From NCBI GenBank assembly GCA_011317545.1, contig WUJK01000005.1, positions 1,116,001-1,180,000 on the forward strand: a stretch of 64,000 nucleotides of DNA, written 5' to 3'. The position numbers were made by a program, and so were the translations under genes. Origin of the DNA: Coniella vitis (Eukaryota; Ascomycota; Sordariomycetes; Diaporthales; Schizoparmaceae). Below the pieces are notes generated by a model that was given only the letters and a program-made list of their open reading frames with translations, did not search any database and was not told where the DNA came from. Below, piece after piece: positions 45,128 through 57,819 of the stretch. The first letter of the stretch is position 1, and each line of letters opens with the position of its first letter.

Positions 45128-47168
45128 TGTGAAGAAGAGTGCAAAATGAGAGCAAGGTACAGATAGCGGCTGACGAACCCTCACCGAGTAGAAGAGCATT
45201 CGTAAGGTCTCTCCTGCAGATGGACAGCTGTTGCGTCAATGTTTTCAACGTTTGGAACTGGAGATCAGATGAATATTGATATGAAGCGTGACGACGTCAT
45301 CAAGGATGCAGATAGTGTCTTTTAACCTGGGGTCCCAAGAAAGGATGGTACGACCACTTTCTTGCTCGCTCACAGCTGTTCGCAGACGAGACGAGAGCAG
45401 AAAGAAGACTGTTTGGGGAAGCAAGCAAAGAAACGAAGAGCAAGAGGCAGCCATTGGGGGCTAGTGAAACGCGCCTTGTCAATGTCATCTGCCATGACGC
45501 ATCCAGGGCACCGTCCACTAAGGCGCCCTCCAGCCGCCAACTCACGTGTGCTGTGAGGACGTGACTGCCCGGGATGATCCCCTCTTCACAATGTACATAG
45601 TACTATGGAGGTGCCACAGTGCCTGGTGCACGCACTATGTACCGCTGTGTGTGACAGCGCTTGGTGAGAAATCAGATTGGCCGAACATTGCATCTGGCTG
45701 CCGTATTGTTCGATGCCACAGTTCTGCTGCAGCTGTGGGCTCCGAGATTGTGCGTACAAGGGATGGGCAGGATCTCGATTACATAGTACTTACAGCAAAT
45801 CGAGAGGATCCCAAAGGCCAGACCTCCTATCTACCTGGCCTATCGATGGGCATAAAACGCCGCGGTTTCTTCTTTCTGAAAGCGTGCTGATCAAGTACGT
45901 AGGTAAGACTGCACTCACTCAGATGGCCTGGTACAGATCAGTCCACCATCCCGTCGGAAAGGCAGCGATTACATATACATATGCCCGTTGGCTGCGATTT
46001 CACGTGCATGAAGCCTTGTAATGAAGATCAGAAAGCTGCTCCACCAGTCTGACGTTGCCTACCAGACATAGCAGTACACAGTACGTGCGTCCACAGGGGG
46101 GATGACGCAGGCCTGGCCGGCGACGCAAGGCCTTCCGTCGCATAGTATATTGCGGCTAGACGGCCGGCGCAAGTATGCCTGTAAATGGTCATTTGCTGCA
46201 TGGAAGCAGAGGGAAAATGAATTCTGCAGCAAGACGAGTCACTTTCCATCGTCGGTTTTCTTGCGGTAACTGGACTGCTGGACTAATAAATTTCGCATGC
46301 CTTTCGCAGATGGTTGAGCCTGGGAGTCTTGGCAGGCCCTGGCAGAGCTACCAGGGCCTGGCCGCCCAGACTGCCAGGAAAAGCCTAGAACAGAACCGGT
46401 TGCGCGCCAACCCTGCAGTGACTCGTAATTGTCTGCGCTGTCTGATAGGCTGCAGTGTACATGTGCAAAGGATCCCGGTGGGTGCTGCTACTATGTATGT
46501 AGGTACAGCACCATCGGTAGAATCACATCGGCACTGGCAGCTCTGCTCTGCCATGTCGGGCCAGCCTCCCAGCACGGCTACAGGCGCAGCACCTCATCCC
46601 TTCCTGCCAGCCTGCTAACGAGAATTCCAGGGGCTCACTTCTTGCTGGCGTACCTCAACTTCGGGCGGCTGCTCTACTCTCATCTGCTTCTACTTCTACT
46701 AACTGTAGCTACGCGCCCGCCGCAACTGCGCCCGTTCCCACAAGCAGCTGCTTTGACTGTCGTTTCCAAACAGCACGCCGTCCAGACCACTGCACGTACT
46801 TGGGACCGTTGACAACATCCTTTCCCTGTTCCCTAGCCTGTCCACTTTAGCCCGTCCCACCCATCCGTGCGCCCCAGGCCGAAGACAGGCCGTCGCTGCA
46901 CCTAGAGCCGCTCCGTATCATAACAGGCGAGGGAGAGTCAACCGCCGCTGCCACGGTTTGCGACCACGCCGCGTATCGACACTTGCGAAACACTTGGATT
47001 GCAACCGCCCCCCCGTCCATCGTCTTCAACCCTACAACAAGCTGCAATCCGTCTCGTCACAACGCGACCACCCACGACCTCGCCGCGCGGTGTTAGGGCT
47101 CTGATAGAACTGTCGCAATCCTTCTGTTCCGGGTGGTGCGCTGGGCCACCCAAGATCTTTACTGCACC
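45128..47168. other. Divergent promoter region
   Basis: About 2 kb between the glycosylase (-) and Anp1 (+). Four copies of the dispersed octamer (45594, 45634, 45780 and 46490), and a perfect palindrome CATAGTACTATG at 45596-45607. No gene with a recognisable motif. The 46.6-47.16 kb part is pyrimidine-rich and likely the Anp1 promoter and leader. Confidence 0.6.
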
Positions 47169-48687
47169 ATGCTTCTCCCCAAGGGCGGCATTAACTGGAA
47201 AGCTGCCAAAGCTAGGCTCCCTCCAACAAGAGCGGTTTGGACCTTCTTGACGCGGACTAGATTCCTCCTGGGTGTCGCCGTTGTGGGCGTCTTCCTCCTG
47301 CTATGGCGCGGAATCAGCACGTCAGCCTCAGAGATGCAAAGGTGGGCCGAGCCAAACAACACTCCAGACTGAACCGCATACACCATCACAGGCGCTGACT
47401 AGATCTTGATTACAGTTTCTACTGCTGGGGCCCCTCGAAACCTCCAATGGAGATGACGCTCAACGAACAAGCAGCATGGAACAAGCACTTGCAAACCCCC
47501 GTCATCTTCAACCACCACAAACCGATACAAGTGAACTCGTCCACCGTTGAGCACATCGACCTCAACTCGATAGATTCCACCAAGAAGGCACTACAGAACA
47601 ATGAGCGTGTACTCATCCTCACTCCTCTCAAGGATGCTGCCTTCTTCCTCTCCAAATACTTTGAGCTCCTCGCCGAATTGACGTATCCTCACCACCTCAT
47701 TGATCTCGCTTTCCTTGTCTCCGACTCGTCCGACGACACCGTAGCTGTTCTGGCAATGGAGCTCGACCGGATACAGAAGCGCCCAGACACTATTCCCTTC
47801 CGTAGCGCAATGGTGGTCGAGAAGGATTTTGGCTTCCATCTCAGCCAGAGTGTCGAGGATCGTCACGGCTTCGAGGCGCAAGGCCCGCGTCGCAAGGCCA
47901 TGGGTAGGGCTCGCAATTATCTCCTGGCCACGGCGCTCAAGCCCGATCACTCCTGGGTCTATTGGCGCGACGTCGACATTGTGGACAGCCCCGAGAAGAT
48001 TATCGAGGATTTCATCGCACACGACAGGGATATCCTGGTGCCTAGTAAGTCTTTGTACGATGGCAGAGCCATGACACAAGTACTAACTCGACGTCAGACA
48101 TTTGGTTTCACCGCTACAGAGACGGTCGTGATATTGAAGGACGATGTAAGACAGCGCCAGTGATAAGACATCGCGCCAAGACTATAATACTGACGGGAGG
48201 AACTAGTTGACTACAATTCTTGGGTCGAGTCTGCCAAGGGCCGCAAGCTTGCCGCGAAGCTGGACAAGGACGTGGTTCTTGCCGAAGGTTAGTGAATAGT
48301 CTTGAATCCCGTTCTCAACTAAGATTTCATCTGATTTGCTTCGTAGGTTACAAGCAATATGACACGGGCCGCACATACATGGCCAAAATGGGTGACTGGC
48401 GCGACGACAAAGACGTCGAGCTTGAGCTGGACGGCATTGGCGGAGTGAACATCCTAGTCAAGGCTGATGTACACAGATCAGGTGCGTTATGATGAGTTAA
48501 CGCGAGCTGAGGCATGCGCAACTAATCCTTTGTGATAGGCATCAACTTCCCCGCCTATGCTTTCGAGAACCAAGCCGAAACAGAAGGCTTTGCCAAGATG
48601 GCCAAGCGCGCAGGCTACGAGGTTTACGGTCTACCGAATTACGTCGTCTGGCATATCGACACCGATGAGAAGCCTGGTAACGCATAA
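47169..48687 (+). CDS. ANP1: Mannan polymerase II complex subunit, Anp1/Mnn9/Van1 family
   Basis: Six exons, 47169-47341, 47416-48044, 48098-48145, 48207-48287, 48347-48481 and 48539-48687, encode 404 residues. It is a type II membrane protein: a short basic cytosolic tail, then FLLGVAVVGVFLLLW (about 35-49) as Golgi signal anchor. The lumenal part starts SFYCWGPSKPPMEMTLNE and carries ERVLILTPLKDAAFFLSKYFELL, VEKDFGF...RHGFEAQGPRRKAMGRARNYLL and the metal-binding DxD in WRDVDIVDSPEKI, all family signatures. The reaction extends alpha-1,6/1,2-mannose chains on N-glycans in the cis-Golgi using GDP-mannose. CWGP near the anchor and the overall length favour Anp1 over Mnn9 or Van1. Introns 3-5 flank exons of only 48, 81 and 135 nt, all in phase. 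Confidence 0.9.
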
Positions 48688-50146
48688 AAGCGGACCCCAC
48701 TTCGTAACCCTTCTATTCCAACGGGGACTTCCCAAGTTCCCGTTTTATTTGTATCGACAGACCGACCAGATCGATCCAACAACTCCCCCAAATTGGACGG
48801 CAGGAGACGCAGGCATTGCACGAAGAGCATGAATACAAATGGCTTTCTGAACGCCACATACCCCATTATTCATGATGGCGAGCAGGCTTTTCCACACTAG
48901 GAAACGGAGTTTACGGCGGGGATTTGGGAATTCTAACTTCTTTTGTTTTACCGCCATGGGAAATACGCAAGATCAAGATATACAAATCTGGATTGCCTTG
49001 TTATGATCGGAAACCCCGATGGAAGAGCGCAACATACGAGCTGCATGTCTGCATTGAAGCACAGCCAACGGTTGGACGTTCCAGGTGTGGCAGTGAAGAC
49101 TTCTGGTTGTCATGTGCTGTTCTGATGCACCGTCTTGTTCTAAGATCCCTTTCAGCGCTTGGATTGTGAAAACTTTTTAACCTGGAATATGTTGAAGTGT
49201 GCTATACTCTCTGGTCGTTTTTGACCCTATGGTTACGGGGTCAGGACTCATGTTCATGCTTTGGAGGTATTTGTACTGGTCAAAACTTATAACTGCTCGT
49301 CACAGCTCATTCGACAAAGCACTATATGAACATAAGGCAAGGAAACGGCTAGGAATATTATGAAGTGGATGGTGGCATTGACGTACTGAGAATTGGAAAA
49401 GGCAGATGGGGCATGCTAGTCATTGAGCCGGGAGTTGAGAACTGGAGAGACGATAATTGATAATATACCCTTGATCCCATAGGTCCTGTCCTGCATTGAA
49501 GTGGAAAGAGAGTGGTAATTCTGCTCTTAGCACTTTTGTGCCGATACAGCGTAATTTGATTTTTCCGAATATGCCAAATGACTCTGAGTACCGTTTCCAA
49601 GGACTGACACCTGCTCTCCTGCTTTGTATGCACACAATCAAAGCTCATGAACCGTATTCATCTCGTAGCAATTTATATGCTGCTATTGTCGTCAAAAGAA
49701 CATTGAACTGCTGCAGCAAGTGAAATGTGTAAGAACCGTCTTTTGTCTATAGCGTCTTCAGGCAATTAGCTGAATATGGTACACTGTCTGGCTCATCCGA
49801 ACCCCAGCACTTGCGAGTGCCCCTATAGCCTGTCTCTACCCGAATCGAGAATCTTCCTTTTTCTCTCACTCGGTCATCTCCACGTAACCTCGTAGCACGT
49901 TGCCGCGCGCATACCGTTCCTTTCCGCTCAAGTCGAATTGTTCCACGTCCCAAAATCCGTAGCATTTCACGAAACAAGCTTTTTCTAGGCCACACATCTG
50001 ACATGGGCTTTTGGATATCAGGAAGCGGGTGCTCTTCGCCCAATCCTTAGTTATTTCTCTCGCCGACTTGTCGTGCGCTTCATGCTAGTAATTTTTGTTT
50101 CCTGTGGGGCATGGACACACAAGTAGCAGCACAGAAGGATCACTCT
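48688..50146. other. Convergent intergenic region
   Basis: About 1.5 kb between Anp1 (+) and QCR7 (-). AT-rich, several short frames, no motif or repeat recognised. Confidence 0.55.
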
Positions 50147-50684
50147 TTAGTGCTTCTTGTGGATGGTGATGGCGTCGAGGTCGTTCTTCTCCTTGAGTTC
50201 AGCCTCAATCATCTGAATGATGGGGCCCAGGTATGGCGTGTCCTCCTCTTGCTTGGTCCACTCGGCCTTGGGGAGCAGTCTGTGGGTGATGGAGCATTGC
50301 ACCGCCCGGCGGATACGGAAGATACGGTCGTAACGCTCCTTTTCGCTCAGACGTGCCAGAGCGGTCTGCACGGTCTCGGACTCTTCGGGAATCAGGTCAT
50401 CGGCGCTGTCAAGCAAAAACGGCATCAGGGCGCGGTCAGTCTTGGTGCATGTAGCGGCTGTTTGACGAAGGAATCGAGCTGTGCAAAGGAAGTTCGCAGG
50501 GCTTAGGGAACAAAGCGAAAAGTGGAGGCGCGATCGAGAGGAAGGAGAATTGGTCATTGACGACATACCGGAGACCCAGCTGGCGGTAGCCTGCGGCGTT
50601 GGCGTACCAGTTGGCGAGGGGCTTGAGGGCGCTGCTCAACCAGGGACGCTTGGCGACAAAGGGTGCAAGGCTGATGTAGGACAT
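50147..50684 (-). CDS. QCR7: Cytochrome bc1 complex subunit 7 (14-kDa subunit, Qcr7)
   Basis: Two minus-strand exons, 50684-50569 and 50405-50147, encode 124 residues. Removal of the 163-nt intron (GTATGT donor, GACAG acceptor) joins YRQLGLR to ADDLIPEESETVQTAL, matching the family. Other hallmarks: RIFRIRRAVQCSITHRLLPKAEWTKQEEDTPYL and the short charged end. Qcr7 (UQCRB) lies on the matrix side of mitochondrial complex III and contacts cytochrome b. There is no cleavable presequence in this family, consistent with the direct MSYISLAPFVAKRP start. It is divergent from the mitochondrial carrier gene. Confidence 0.95.
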
Positions 50685-52058
50685 GGTGGGCGAGTGGTGG
50701 GTGGGTCGGACGGGTAATGGTAGTGGTGGTGCTCGGGGGGGTTGTTTCTTGTGGCGATGAGGTCGTTGGTGGTGAGGCTTCAAGCAAGTCGCAGCTTGAT
50801 TGTAGTCGGAATTGGCGCTGTCCAACCAGACGGCGTTGATTGGTCAACGAGGATGAATCGGAACTCCAGAAAGCTGAGTCAGCAGATTCATTTGGCCGGC
50901 ACGCACGCATCCATGCCTGCCATGCGCGCAATCAACGCATTGAAGGCGCAGTACTTACAAAATAAGTACAAGGTACGAAGCATTACTCTAGCATGCACCA
51001 GCGGCATACTCCGCATTCCAGACTCACTTTTGAGGTTTTGCTATAGGGATATCGTCTGGACATATTTAACAAAGACTTTGAGATGCTGTATAGCATGCGG
51101 AACAATCGATCCAGACCCTCAAATCCGAGCGGTGATGAGTATCAATTTATCAATTTCTAACAAGTGCATGAAAGCTAGCAGAACCTAGCGTGTAAGGTGC
51201 TTTTTGTTATCAAGAACATTTTGTGTAGATAACCACCCTGTCAATGTCAGTTTCCAAAGTGACAGGCAGGAGAAGGAGCAAGCCATGAGATCATTCTTGC
51301 CCCCAGCCCAGCACATGTCTTTGATAAATGTCTCTATGAAGAAACTCTTCGATAGCTGACAGAGGGCGGATACTAATGCTGCCATCATATAGTACACAGC
51401 CAGTCAGCCAGTCTAATGTCTCTTTCAGGTGCGGGCAACCACATTGCAAAATCACAATTGGCCAAATAGTAGCCACTGGTCTAGTGCTGTGTGGTTTTCT
51501 CTAGTGTGGCAGTACTTTGGCACCCAGACCCGCTGCAGTCTGCCGTCATCGCCCGGCGCCGGGGTCTCTGCAACCCCATCTCTACATACTTTCAGGTACA
51601 GTGCTCTCCACCTCCTTCCCAGCGCCAACTATTTCCCACCAGGACACACGACACAGCGTACTCTGCTGCAGCCGACCTGTCCTCCTCTCCTCCACCCCCC
51701 AAGGCATTTCTCCCATACATCACAGGCATTCTAGCCACCTCAAACTACAGCCTTAGTACCTCAGTCAATGGCCTCTGATAATCGCTAGCTGCATCGTCAC
51801 GGCCTCTGCGTGGGAACTCTTCCCCGCACACCGGCAACGGGACCCCTCGACCACTCCAAGACCGGCCAAATACCGAACCACCTAGACCTTCACGATCTCT
51901 CTCGGATCTCGACAGACATCACCTTCGTTTTCCAAGACGAAATCCACAACGGTGATCTTCCTGGTGCTTCTTCAATAGCAAACCCTCTGCGACCCCTCAT
52001 TCAGAATCAAAGGTCTCCTTGGTGGGTTACATTATCCCCTTCTCGCTGAGGAAAAGGG
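50685..52058. other. Divergent promoter region
   Basis: About 1.4 kb between QCR7 (-) and the mitochondrial carrier (+). Carries ACCAATCA on the minus strand (50837-50844). The pyrimidine-rich 51.5-51.8 kb part is probably the carrier promoter. No other gene seen. Confidence 0.55.
50837..50844 (-). promoter_or_regulatory. CCAAT box (ACCAATCA) upstream of QCR7
   Basis: TGATTGGT on + reads ACCAATCA toward QCR7, about 153 bp before its ATG, the same octamer and nearly the same distance as at the complex I subunit gene. Binding by the HAP complex is inferred. Confidence 0.4.
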
Positions 52059-53485
52059 ATGTCGCTCGAGGAAAGGCCCGCTCCCCGTTCGACCACGGAC
52101 TATGTGCGGGCATCTGCCTCGCCTACCGCCAACTTGACCTACCCAACGACTGCTGAACTGCCGACGCCCATACCTCTCCAGTCGCATCCTATAGCAGCTC
52201 CTCCAGGCCCCACTGATAACATGCACGACCCAGACCGAATCACGCCTTTCGAGCGCTGGGCTGTCCGCGCGTCCGACTCGCAATTTAATGCTCTCTCTGG
52301 TGCAGTGGGAGGCTTCACATCAGGCGTCGTAACCTGCCCTCTCGATGTTATCAAAACCAAACTTCAGGCACAGGGCGGGCTTGCACACATGCAGAGGGGG
52401 ATGCACGTGGGCCAACCCAGAATGTACAATGGTCTTGTCGGTACCGCGAAAGTCATATGGAAGGACGAGGGTTTGCGTGGCATGTACAGAGGTCTAGGAC
52501 CAATAATACTGGGATACTTGCCCACTTGGGCCGTTTGGTTCACCGTCTACAACAAGAGTAAGACCTGGCTGAGCCAACATCACCGTAAGTTTTCCCACTC
52601 ATCTCCGGTTGCAGCCAAAATCACGCGTTGTCGCACTTCTTCCGGCTGGAAAGGCTGTTGTATTCGTCTTGTGCCACAACATGCTGATATCATGCAGAAA
52701 ATACATTTGTGGTCAACTTTTGGTCCTCCATAATCGCGGGTGCCAGTAGCACTATCGTCACAAACCCCATTTGGGTGATCAAAACCCGCCTCATGTCACA
52801 AACTGGCCGCCATGACAGACCTCGATTCTCCCTCTTTCCCAAGGGCTCCAACACACCAACGTCTCGTCCAACTTTGTCCATGCACGGTTACTACCACTCC
52901 ACCTTTGACGCTGCGAGAAAGATGTACACCACCGAGGGTATTCGTGCCTTTTACTCTGGCCTTACACCGGCGCTACTTGGCCTGACTCATGTTGCAGTCC
53001 AGTTCCCAGCCTACGAATATCTGAAAACACAATTTACGGGTCAAGGCATGGGGGCATCGCCTACACAAAGTGACCCTAAGGCACACTGGTTTGGCATCCT
53101 CAGCGCCTCAATTCTGTCCAAGATTGCAGCTAGCAGCGCTACTTACCCACACGAGGTCATTCGCACACGACTTCAGACCCAGCGCCGACCCATGGCTGGA
53201 ATTCCAGGAAGCAACGGTGGTAGCCAGGTCTCTGCAGACAAGGGACCTGTTCAGCAAGAGATCTCAAAGTACAGAGGCATAGCGAGGACGTTCAAAACGA
53301 TTCTTCGGGAGGAGGGCTGGAGGGCATTCTATGCTGGCATGGGTACCAACATGATGCGTGCCGTGCCAGCGGCCACAGTCACAATGCTCACCTACGAATA
53401 CGCAATGCGCGAGCTTAACAAAGCCCGCTTGCAAGGTCGCAAGAAGATTGACGCCATCAGCCAAGGGGACCCTAGTTTTGCCTGA
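52059..53485 (+). CDS. Mitochondrial carrier, NAD+/pyrimidine-nucleotide/folate type (Ndt1-like)
   Basis: Two exons, 52059-52584 and 52698-53485, encode 437 residues. Three carrier repeats each have the PX[DE]XX[KR]-type signature: CPLDVIKTKLQAQG (about 93), NPIWVIKTRLM and YPHEVIRTRLQTQ. The Trp in the second repeat (NPIW) is typical of the NAD+, pyrimidine-nucleotide and folate/FAD carrier branch. LRGMYRGLGPIILGYLPTWAVWFTVY and FYSGLTPALLGLTHVAVQFPAYEYLK fit yeast Ndt1/Yia6 best. It would exchange NAD+ or nucleotides across the inner mitochondrial membrane. The first 70 residues are a Pro/Ser/Thr-rich extension not needed for the six-helix fold. The exact substrate is an inference. Confidence 0.9.
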
Positions 53486-54512
53486 AGATACATCTGATGT
53501 CCGAAGCGTTTTTCGGGAGCACAGTAGCCTACGAGATCGACCTTCGATACTGGCCTGTAATTGCACAATACGATACTAGCATTCAGGCGAGACCGAGGGC
53601 TTGAAATGAGACAATTACTTTGGCACTTTGGTCCATCAATGGCCAGGCACCCGAGCGGCAACACTTCAGCTAAAACGAAGATGCTGCCCGATGGATCTTA
53701 TCAAATATGACTGGACCTCATCTGCAGTAGAGAATGCACATGTTTCGACGGCACATTCTGATTCGCATTGAGAACCAAAGTCAGTTATTTGGAATTCGAA
53801 TAGCAAGAGAGCCGAGGCCTCCAATGGAGACCACCTGGATGATTGGCGTGATGTTCGCAAGTCAAAAACAGTGATACCCCGATTACTACGATGATGGTTT
53901 GACGATTCTCAGCAGACTTGCATGCCACCGACTTTGATGGCCATTTTTTCAGAGTTGCATATGGTATGCCAGGCGTCTAGTGATTACTTGAACGGCAAAG
54001 CAAACAGGAGCAATGGAATCTTTGAAATGAGAAATAGCACGTCGGGAATGAGATGGAAGTGAATAGGATTTCCAGACATCACAAATGCGCACTTGTCAGG
54101 TATCGTTGAATGATGGGCTTCGAAACTGCGATAGATCCCTAGAGTTAGCTCTGGGACATAAATACAAAGAAATTTGAAAGCATTTGCTTCATGACATTGC
54201 AAGGGAGTCGAAGTCTGCTATCTGGGGTCAGACGAGCGTCTTTAGAAGGGGTTGAGTTACTAAGCCGTCTCTCCATGTGGCAGCGTGACGGTAAACAGTT
54301 GATTACATAAGATCCGCATGTTTTTGTAACGCGTCGCGTTTGCCGGCTGGAGCCTGGACGTCCAATTGCGTCTCATGACGTGATGTCTATGCTCCCTGCT
54401 ACCTTTCGCCCCTTTCATTCGTTGAAATCCGGGGGCTCCCCATTGACAAGAACATTTGGTTAAGCTGGCACTGTCATTTGCAGCTACAACCGATGCGACT
54501 CCTGCCAACGTC
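53486..54512. other. Intergenic region
   Basis: About 1 kb between two plus-strand genes: 3' UTR of the carrier and promoter of the Sae2-like gene. No further feature recognised. Confidence 0.55.
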
Positions 54513-56835
54513 ATGTCTATATGGCTGAAGAATGGCCGAGATCTCCTTTTCGAGGCAGTGAATAATGCTTGCGATAACATCGACCAGCATATATGGGCAG
54601 GTTCGTAGAAAGTGCCACAGGCATATTTGACACTTTGAGGCCACCCGAATGTTGACAGCTATTTCAGAGATTCAAGACAAGGACGGCGAACGTGACCGCT
54701 TGCGCGCCGAGATACATGCACTAGAGAGCAAAGTCGCGGAACAGGACTTGCTTCGACAGGAGAATGAGAGCCTGAAAGCCGAAATACGACAGCTTCGAGG
54801 CGGCGAGAAGCAAAGTAATGCAGTTCCACGCACCGTGCTGGGTGACTTGCCTGTCAATAAAGTCCCTGTGAATTCTCGGGATGCAAACTTGAATAAGCGG
54901 GCAGCTAGTGACCCATTAGAGAGTGCCCAAGCGAACCAGCCAGCTACAACGCGAAATATCAAGGCTCTCAAAATTATTGACGACCTGAGAGCTAAATTGC
55001 GAGAAAGAAATGAGATTATTGACAAATGGGCAAAGCACGCGGATGGACAAGACAGGCTTATTCAGAGGCTACGCGCTGAATTGCAACCCTATCGCCGGTC
55101 AATAGACGACACGATTACGCCAAGTGAGAGTAACCAGGCTTCTTCGATCAAAGGAGACGGTTCTGAGGCTGTCGCAGCCTCTGAGGGACCTACTCTGGCT
55201 CGAATTGATGAGCATATGCGCTCGGCCTTGCTCGATGGTTTGACGCATAACTCCTCGATAACATCATCCAAACATGTGTCGACTACACCCAAATCACCTG
55301 ATCACGATAACGACGTGACCGAGGATGGAGAAAGCGAAATCACCGTTGAAACTAGTAGCGCCCCGGAGACCGAATTACCGCCGCTCCACACATCACCAAA
55401 AGGAAATCCAAGGACAGTCCTTGACCCTGAACCCTCGTCAGACGGGCTGGTTTTTGTGTCCACCAAACCTGTTGCGAAACGGAAACGCGGAAACGAAGGA
55501 CTCGAAAGCGCGCGTGTGCAGCGTATCGAATCTGCACAAAGCAGAAGTTCAGATCGCAGCGGCGACTCCCACCATCTATCTAATGGCGAAAGCATCGACT
55601 TTGAGGAGGAAACACACTTTCCAACTCCTAGAAAACGTAAATTATTGCTACAGGACGATTTCAGAACACCCGTTACGAGTGTGGCCAGCAATTTCAGAGC
55701 AGGATCGAGTGGCTTGTCTGCGCAGGAGACCCTGGGACGGTCGACATCCACGAACAGGTCTTGTACACTTTCGCATGGAGTCGCAGATTCCAACACGCCG
55801 ACGCGTATTTCCTCTGCACTCTGTGACACGGCACAACATCTGCAGCGGCAACAGGATGTGAGAAGTACCAGTGAAACGACACGCAGAAAGGGCCACACCT
55901 CTTCTCTCGCTCTTGGGGTTATGGACCTCGCAGAAGATGGGGAAGAGAGCTTGGCTGAACTGAAACAACCCGGAGTCGCAGGTCGACTTACTTCATTGCT
56001 GAATTCGCCTTCCGTCAAGGCATCTGTACCCATTAGCCGACTTAGACTTGCGAACAGTCGGATTTCTCGTCTAGGAGAGCCAATTATTCCTCTTTCTCAG
56101 AGCATGCTCGAGTGGCACACGGAATCTGACATGACGCTGGGAAGCATGCAGGCATGGCAAGAAGAATTGACAGCAGCGAGCCGGAGCTCTGCACAAAAAG
56201 CCGCCCTCAAGAAGACTTTGGAGCCTGCACCGCGAACGCCGTCCATTATACGTGAAGACATGCCCCGGGGCCGATCCGCCACTCGAGAGGACAAGCCTCT
56301 CCGTGAGCGGCCCATCGAGACACTGAAACCTGACGATTTTAAACCAAACCCGAAATACAATGATGGACTGTCATATGTTTTTGACGAGGTTGTACGCGGA
56401 AAAGACGCTCGCGCCGCGCTGTCAGGCTGCATTGACCCAAAATGTTGCGGGAAGACATTCCGGCAGTTTGCTGAGGTTGAACGCAAGGCTGCGGGTCCTT
56501 CACTCACCACACGAGCCGAAGATATTAGCCTGATGGAAAGATACCTCGGTGATCAGGCCTGGCAGCTGGGCACAATGTCGCGAGAGGAGAAGGAAGCGAC
56601 TTGGCTCATGGCAAAGACTTGGGAATTAGCCAATAAGCATGGACGGCATCGGCAAAGATACAGCAGGATGCCCACACCACCGGGGTTTTGGAAGGTTGAT
56701 TTCCCCAGCACGCAAGAGCGGGCAGAAGAGTTACGACAGGCAGAAGAGATCCGCAGAGCCTTGGTGGAGGATCGCTATCGAGAAGCTATGAGATGTGGTG
56801 GTGCTTGGGTGTTTCGAGACGAGGAGCCGCGCTGA
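54513..56835 (+). CDS. DNA end-resection factor Sae2/Ctp1/CtIP family
   Basis: Two exons, 54513-54600 and 54659-56835, encode 754 residues. Exon 1 gives MSIWLKNGRDLLFEAVNNAC and splices in frame to AISEIQDKDGERDRLRAEIHALESKV, an N-terminal coiled coil (about 30-75) expected to oligomerise as in CtIP. The middle (about 130-560) is disordered and Ser/Thr-rich, with many SP/TP sites likely phosphorylated by CDK. The C-terminal SAE2 domain (about 600-750) contains CIDPKCCGKTFRQFAE (C-x4-C-C), NKHGRHRQRYSRMPTPPGFWKVDFPSTQE with the conserved RHR and PGFW. CtIP-type proteins activate the Mre11-Rad50 nuclease to trim double-strand break ends. It is longer than Sae2 of yeast (345) or Ctp1, as usual in filamentous fungi. 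Confidence 0.9.
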
Positions 56836-57819
56836 GATGGAAGCAATGTGCATCTTCAAGACCGGGAGGCCAAGTTATAGTCAGTGGCTGTTGAATACTT
56901 AAGATAGCTGCCGAAATTGCTAGTGAGTGACATTTTGGTGCCTACATCTGAATGAGATTCATAGCCCGCATTGTGGCACATAAGCTTTCACTATTGCCGG
57001 CTACATAGTACATTACAGGTGGCTACATAGTAGATGGGTACCTTCGAGACGATGTTCCTGAACGATGACGAAGCCATGCTGGGGCCTCAATATGATCCGA
57101 GCGTTGAGCCGCGTAGTCCGCGCTAGAAATCTGGGGAACTTTTGAGACAAGCGCACCCTGGACCAGTACCAAGTACAGTACCCTTGTTTGTGGCCCCCCT
57201 CTCCGGCGCTGCCCGCCTGCCCGCGTAAATTTTGTCGCCGAGCCTGCCACAGCGCAGGGCCCAAGCAACAGCCAGCAGCAGGAACCGGAGCAGAAAGCCA
57301 AGCAACAACCTCGCCTCGTCTGTGCAGCTGGTCGGCGAGCTCCACTCCACACAACAACATCCCACCATCGTCACCTCTTTCCTTCCTTCTCGCGCCGCCC
57401 GCATCGCTGCCGTCTCCATCTTAATCGCCTTAGCGAGGCTGTCTTTGTTGCTGGATAGGTATGCAGCGCGCTTTGAGTCTGGCTGAGTGAGCACACTGTC
57501 AAGCTAACCTGATGCTGTCAGTAAGGAGCGCTAGAGTCATTCCACGCCAACGCCAGCACCAGCGCCAGCAACAGCGCCCCCTCATCCGTCTTTGCCCTCG
57601 CCTCCGCCCACGCTCTCGTTTCCCCATTGCACAAAAGGCAAGAGAGCCTGAGACTGCCGCGAGTTTGCAAGACAACAAGGACTCGTCGAAGCTGGACACG
57701 ACACGCCAACGCCATCGCCATCTTCGCGCTGCGCACAGCATCCTCGCAGCAGCTCCGTCAGTGCGGGTGGTTCGCGGCAGTGACTGTCACTGCGTCTCGT
57801 CCACTCCCAAGCCGGCAAG
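56836..57819. other. Intergenic region
   Basis: About 980 bp between the Sae2-like and Ubp3-like genes, both on +. Two dispersed octamers lie only 22 bp apart (57002-57009 and 57024-57031). The CAGC/CCAGC-rich 57.25-57.8 kb part is probably the Ubp3 leader and promoter. A GTATGC donor-like word at 57459 with TGTCAG near 57520 could bound a 5' UTR intron. Confidence 0.55.
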
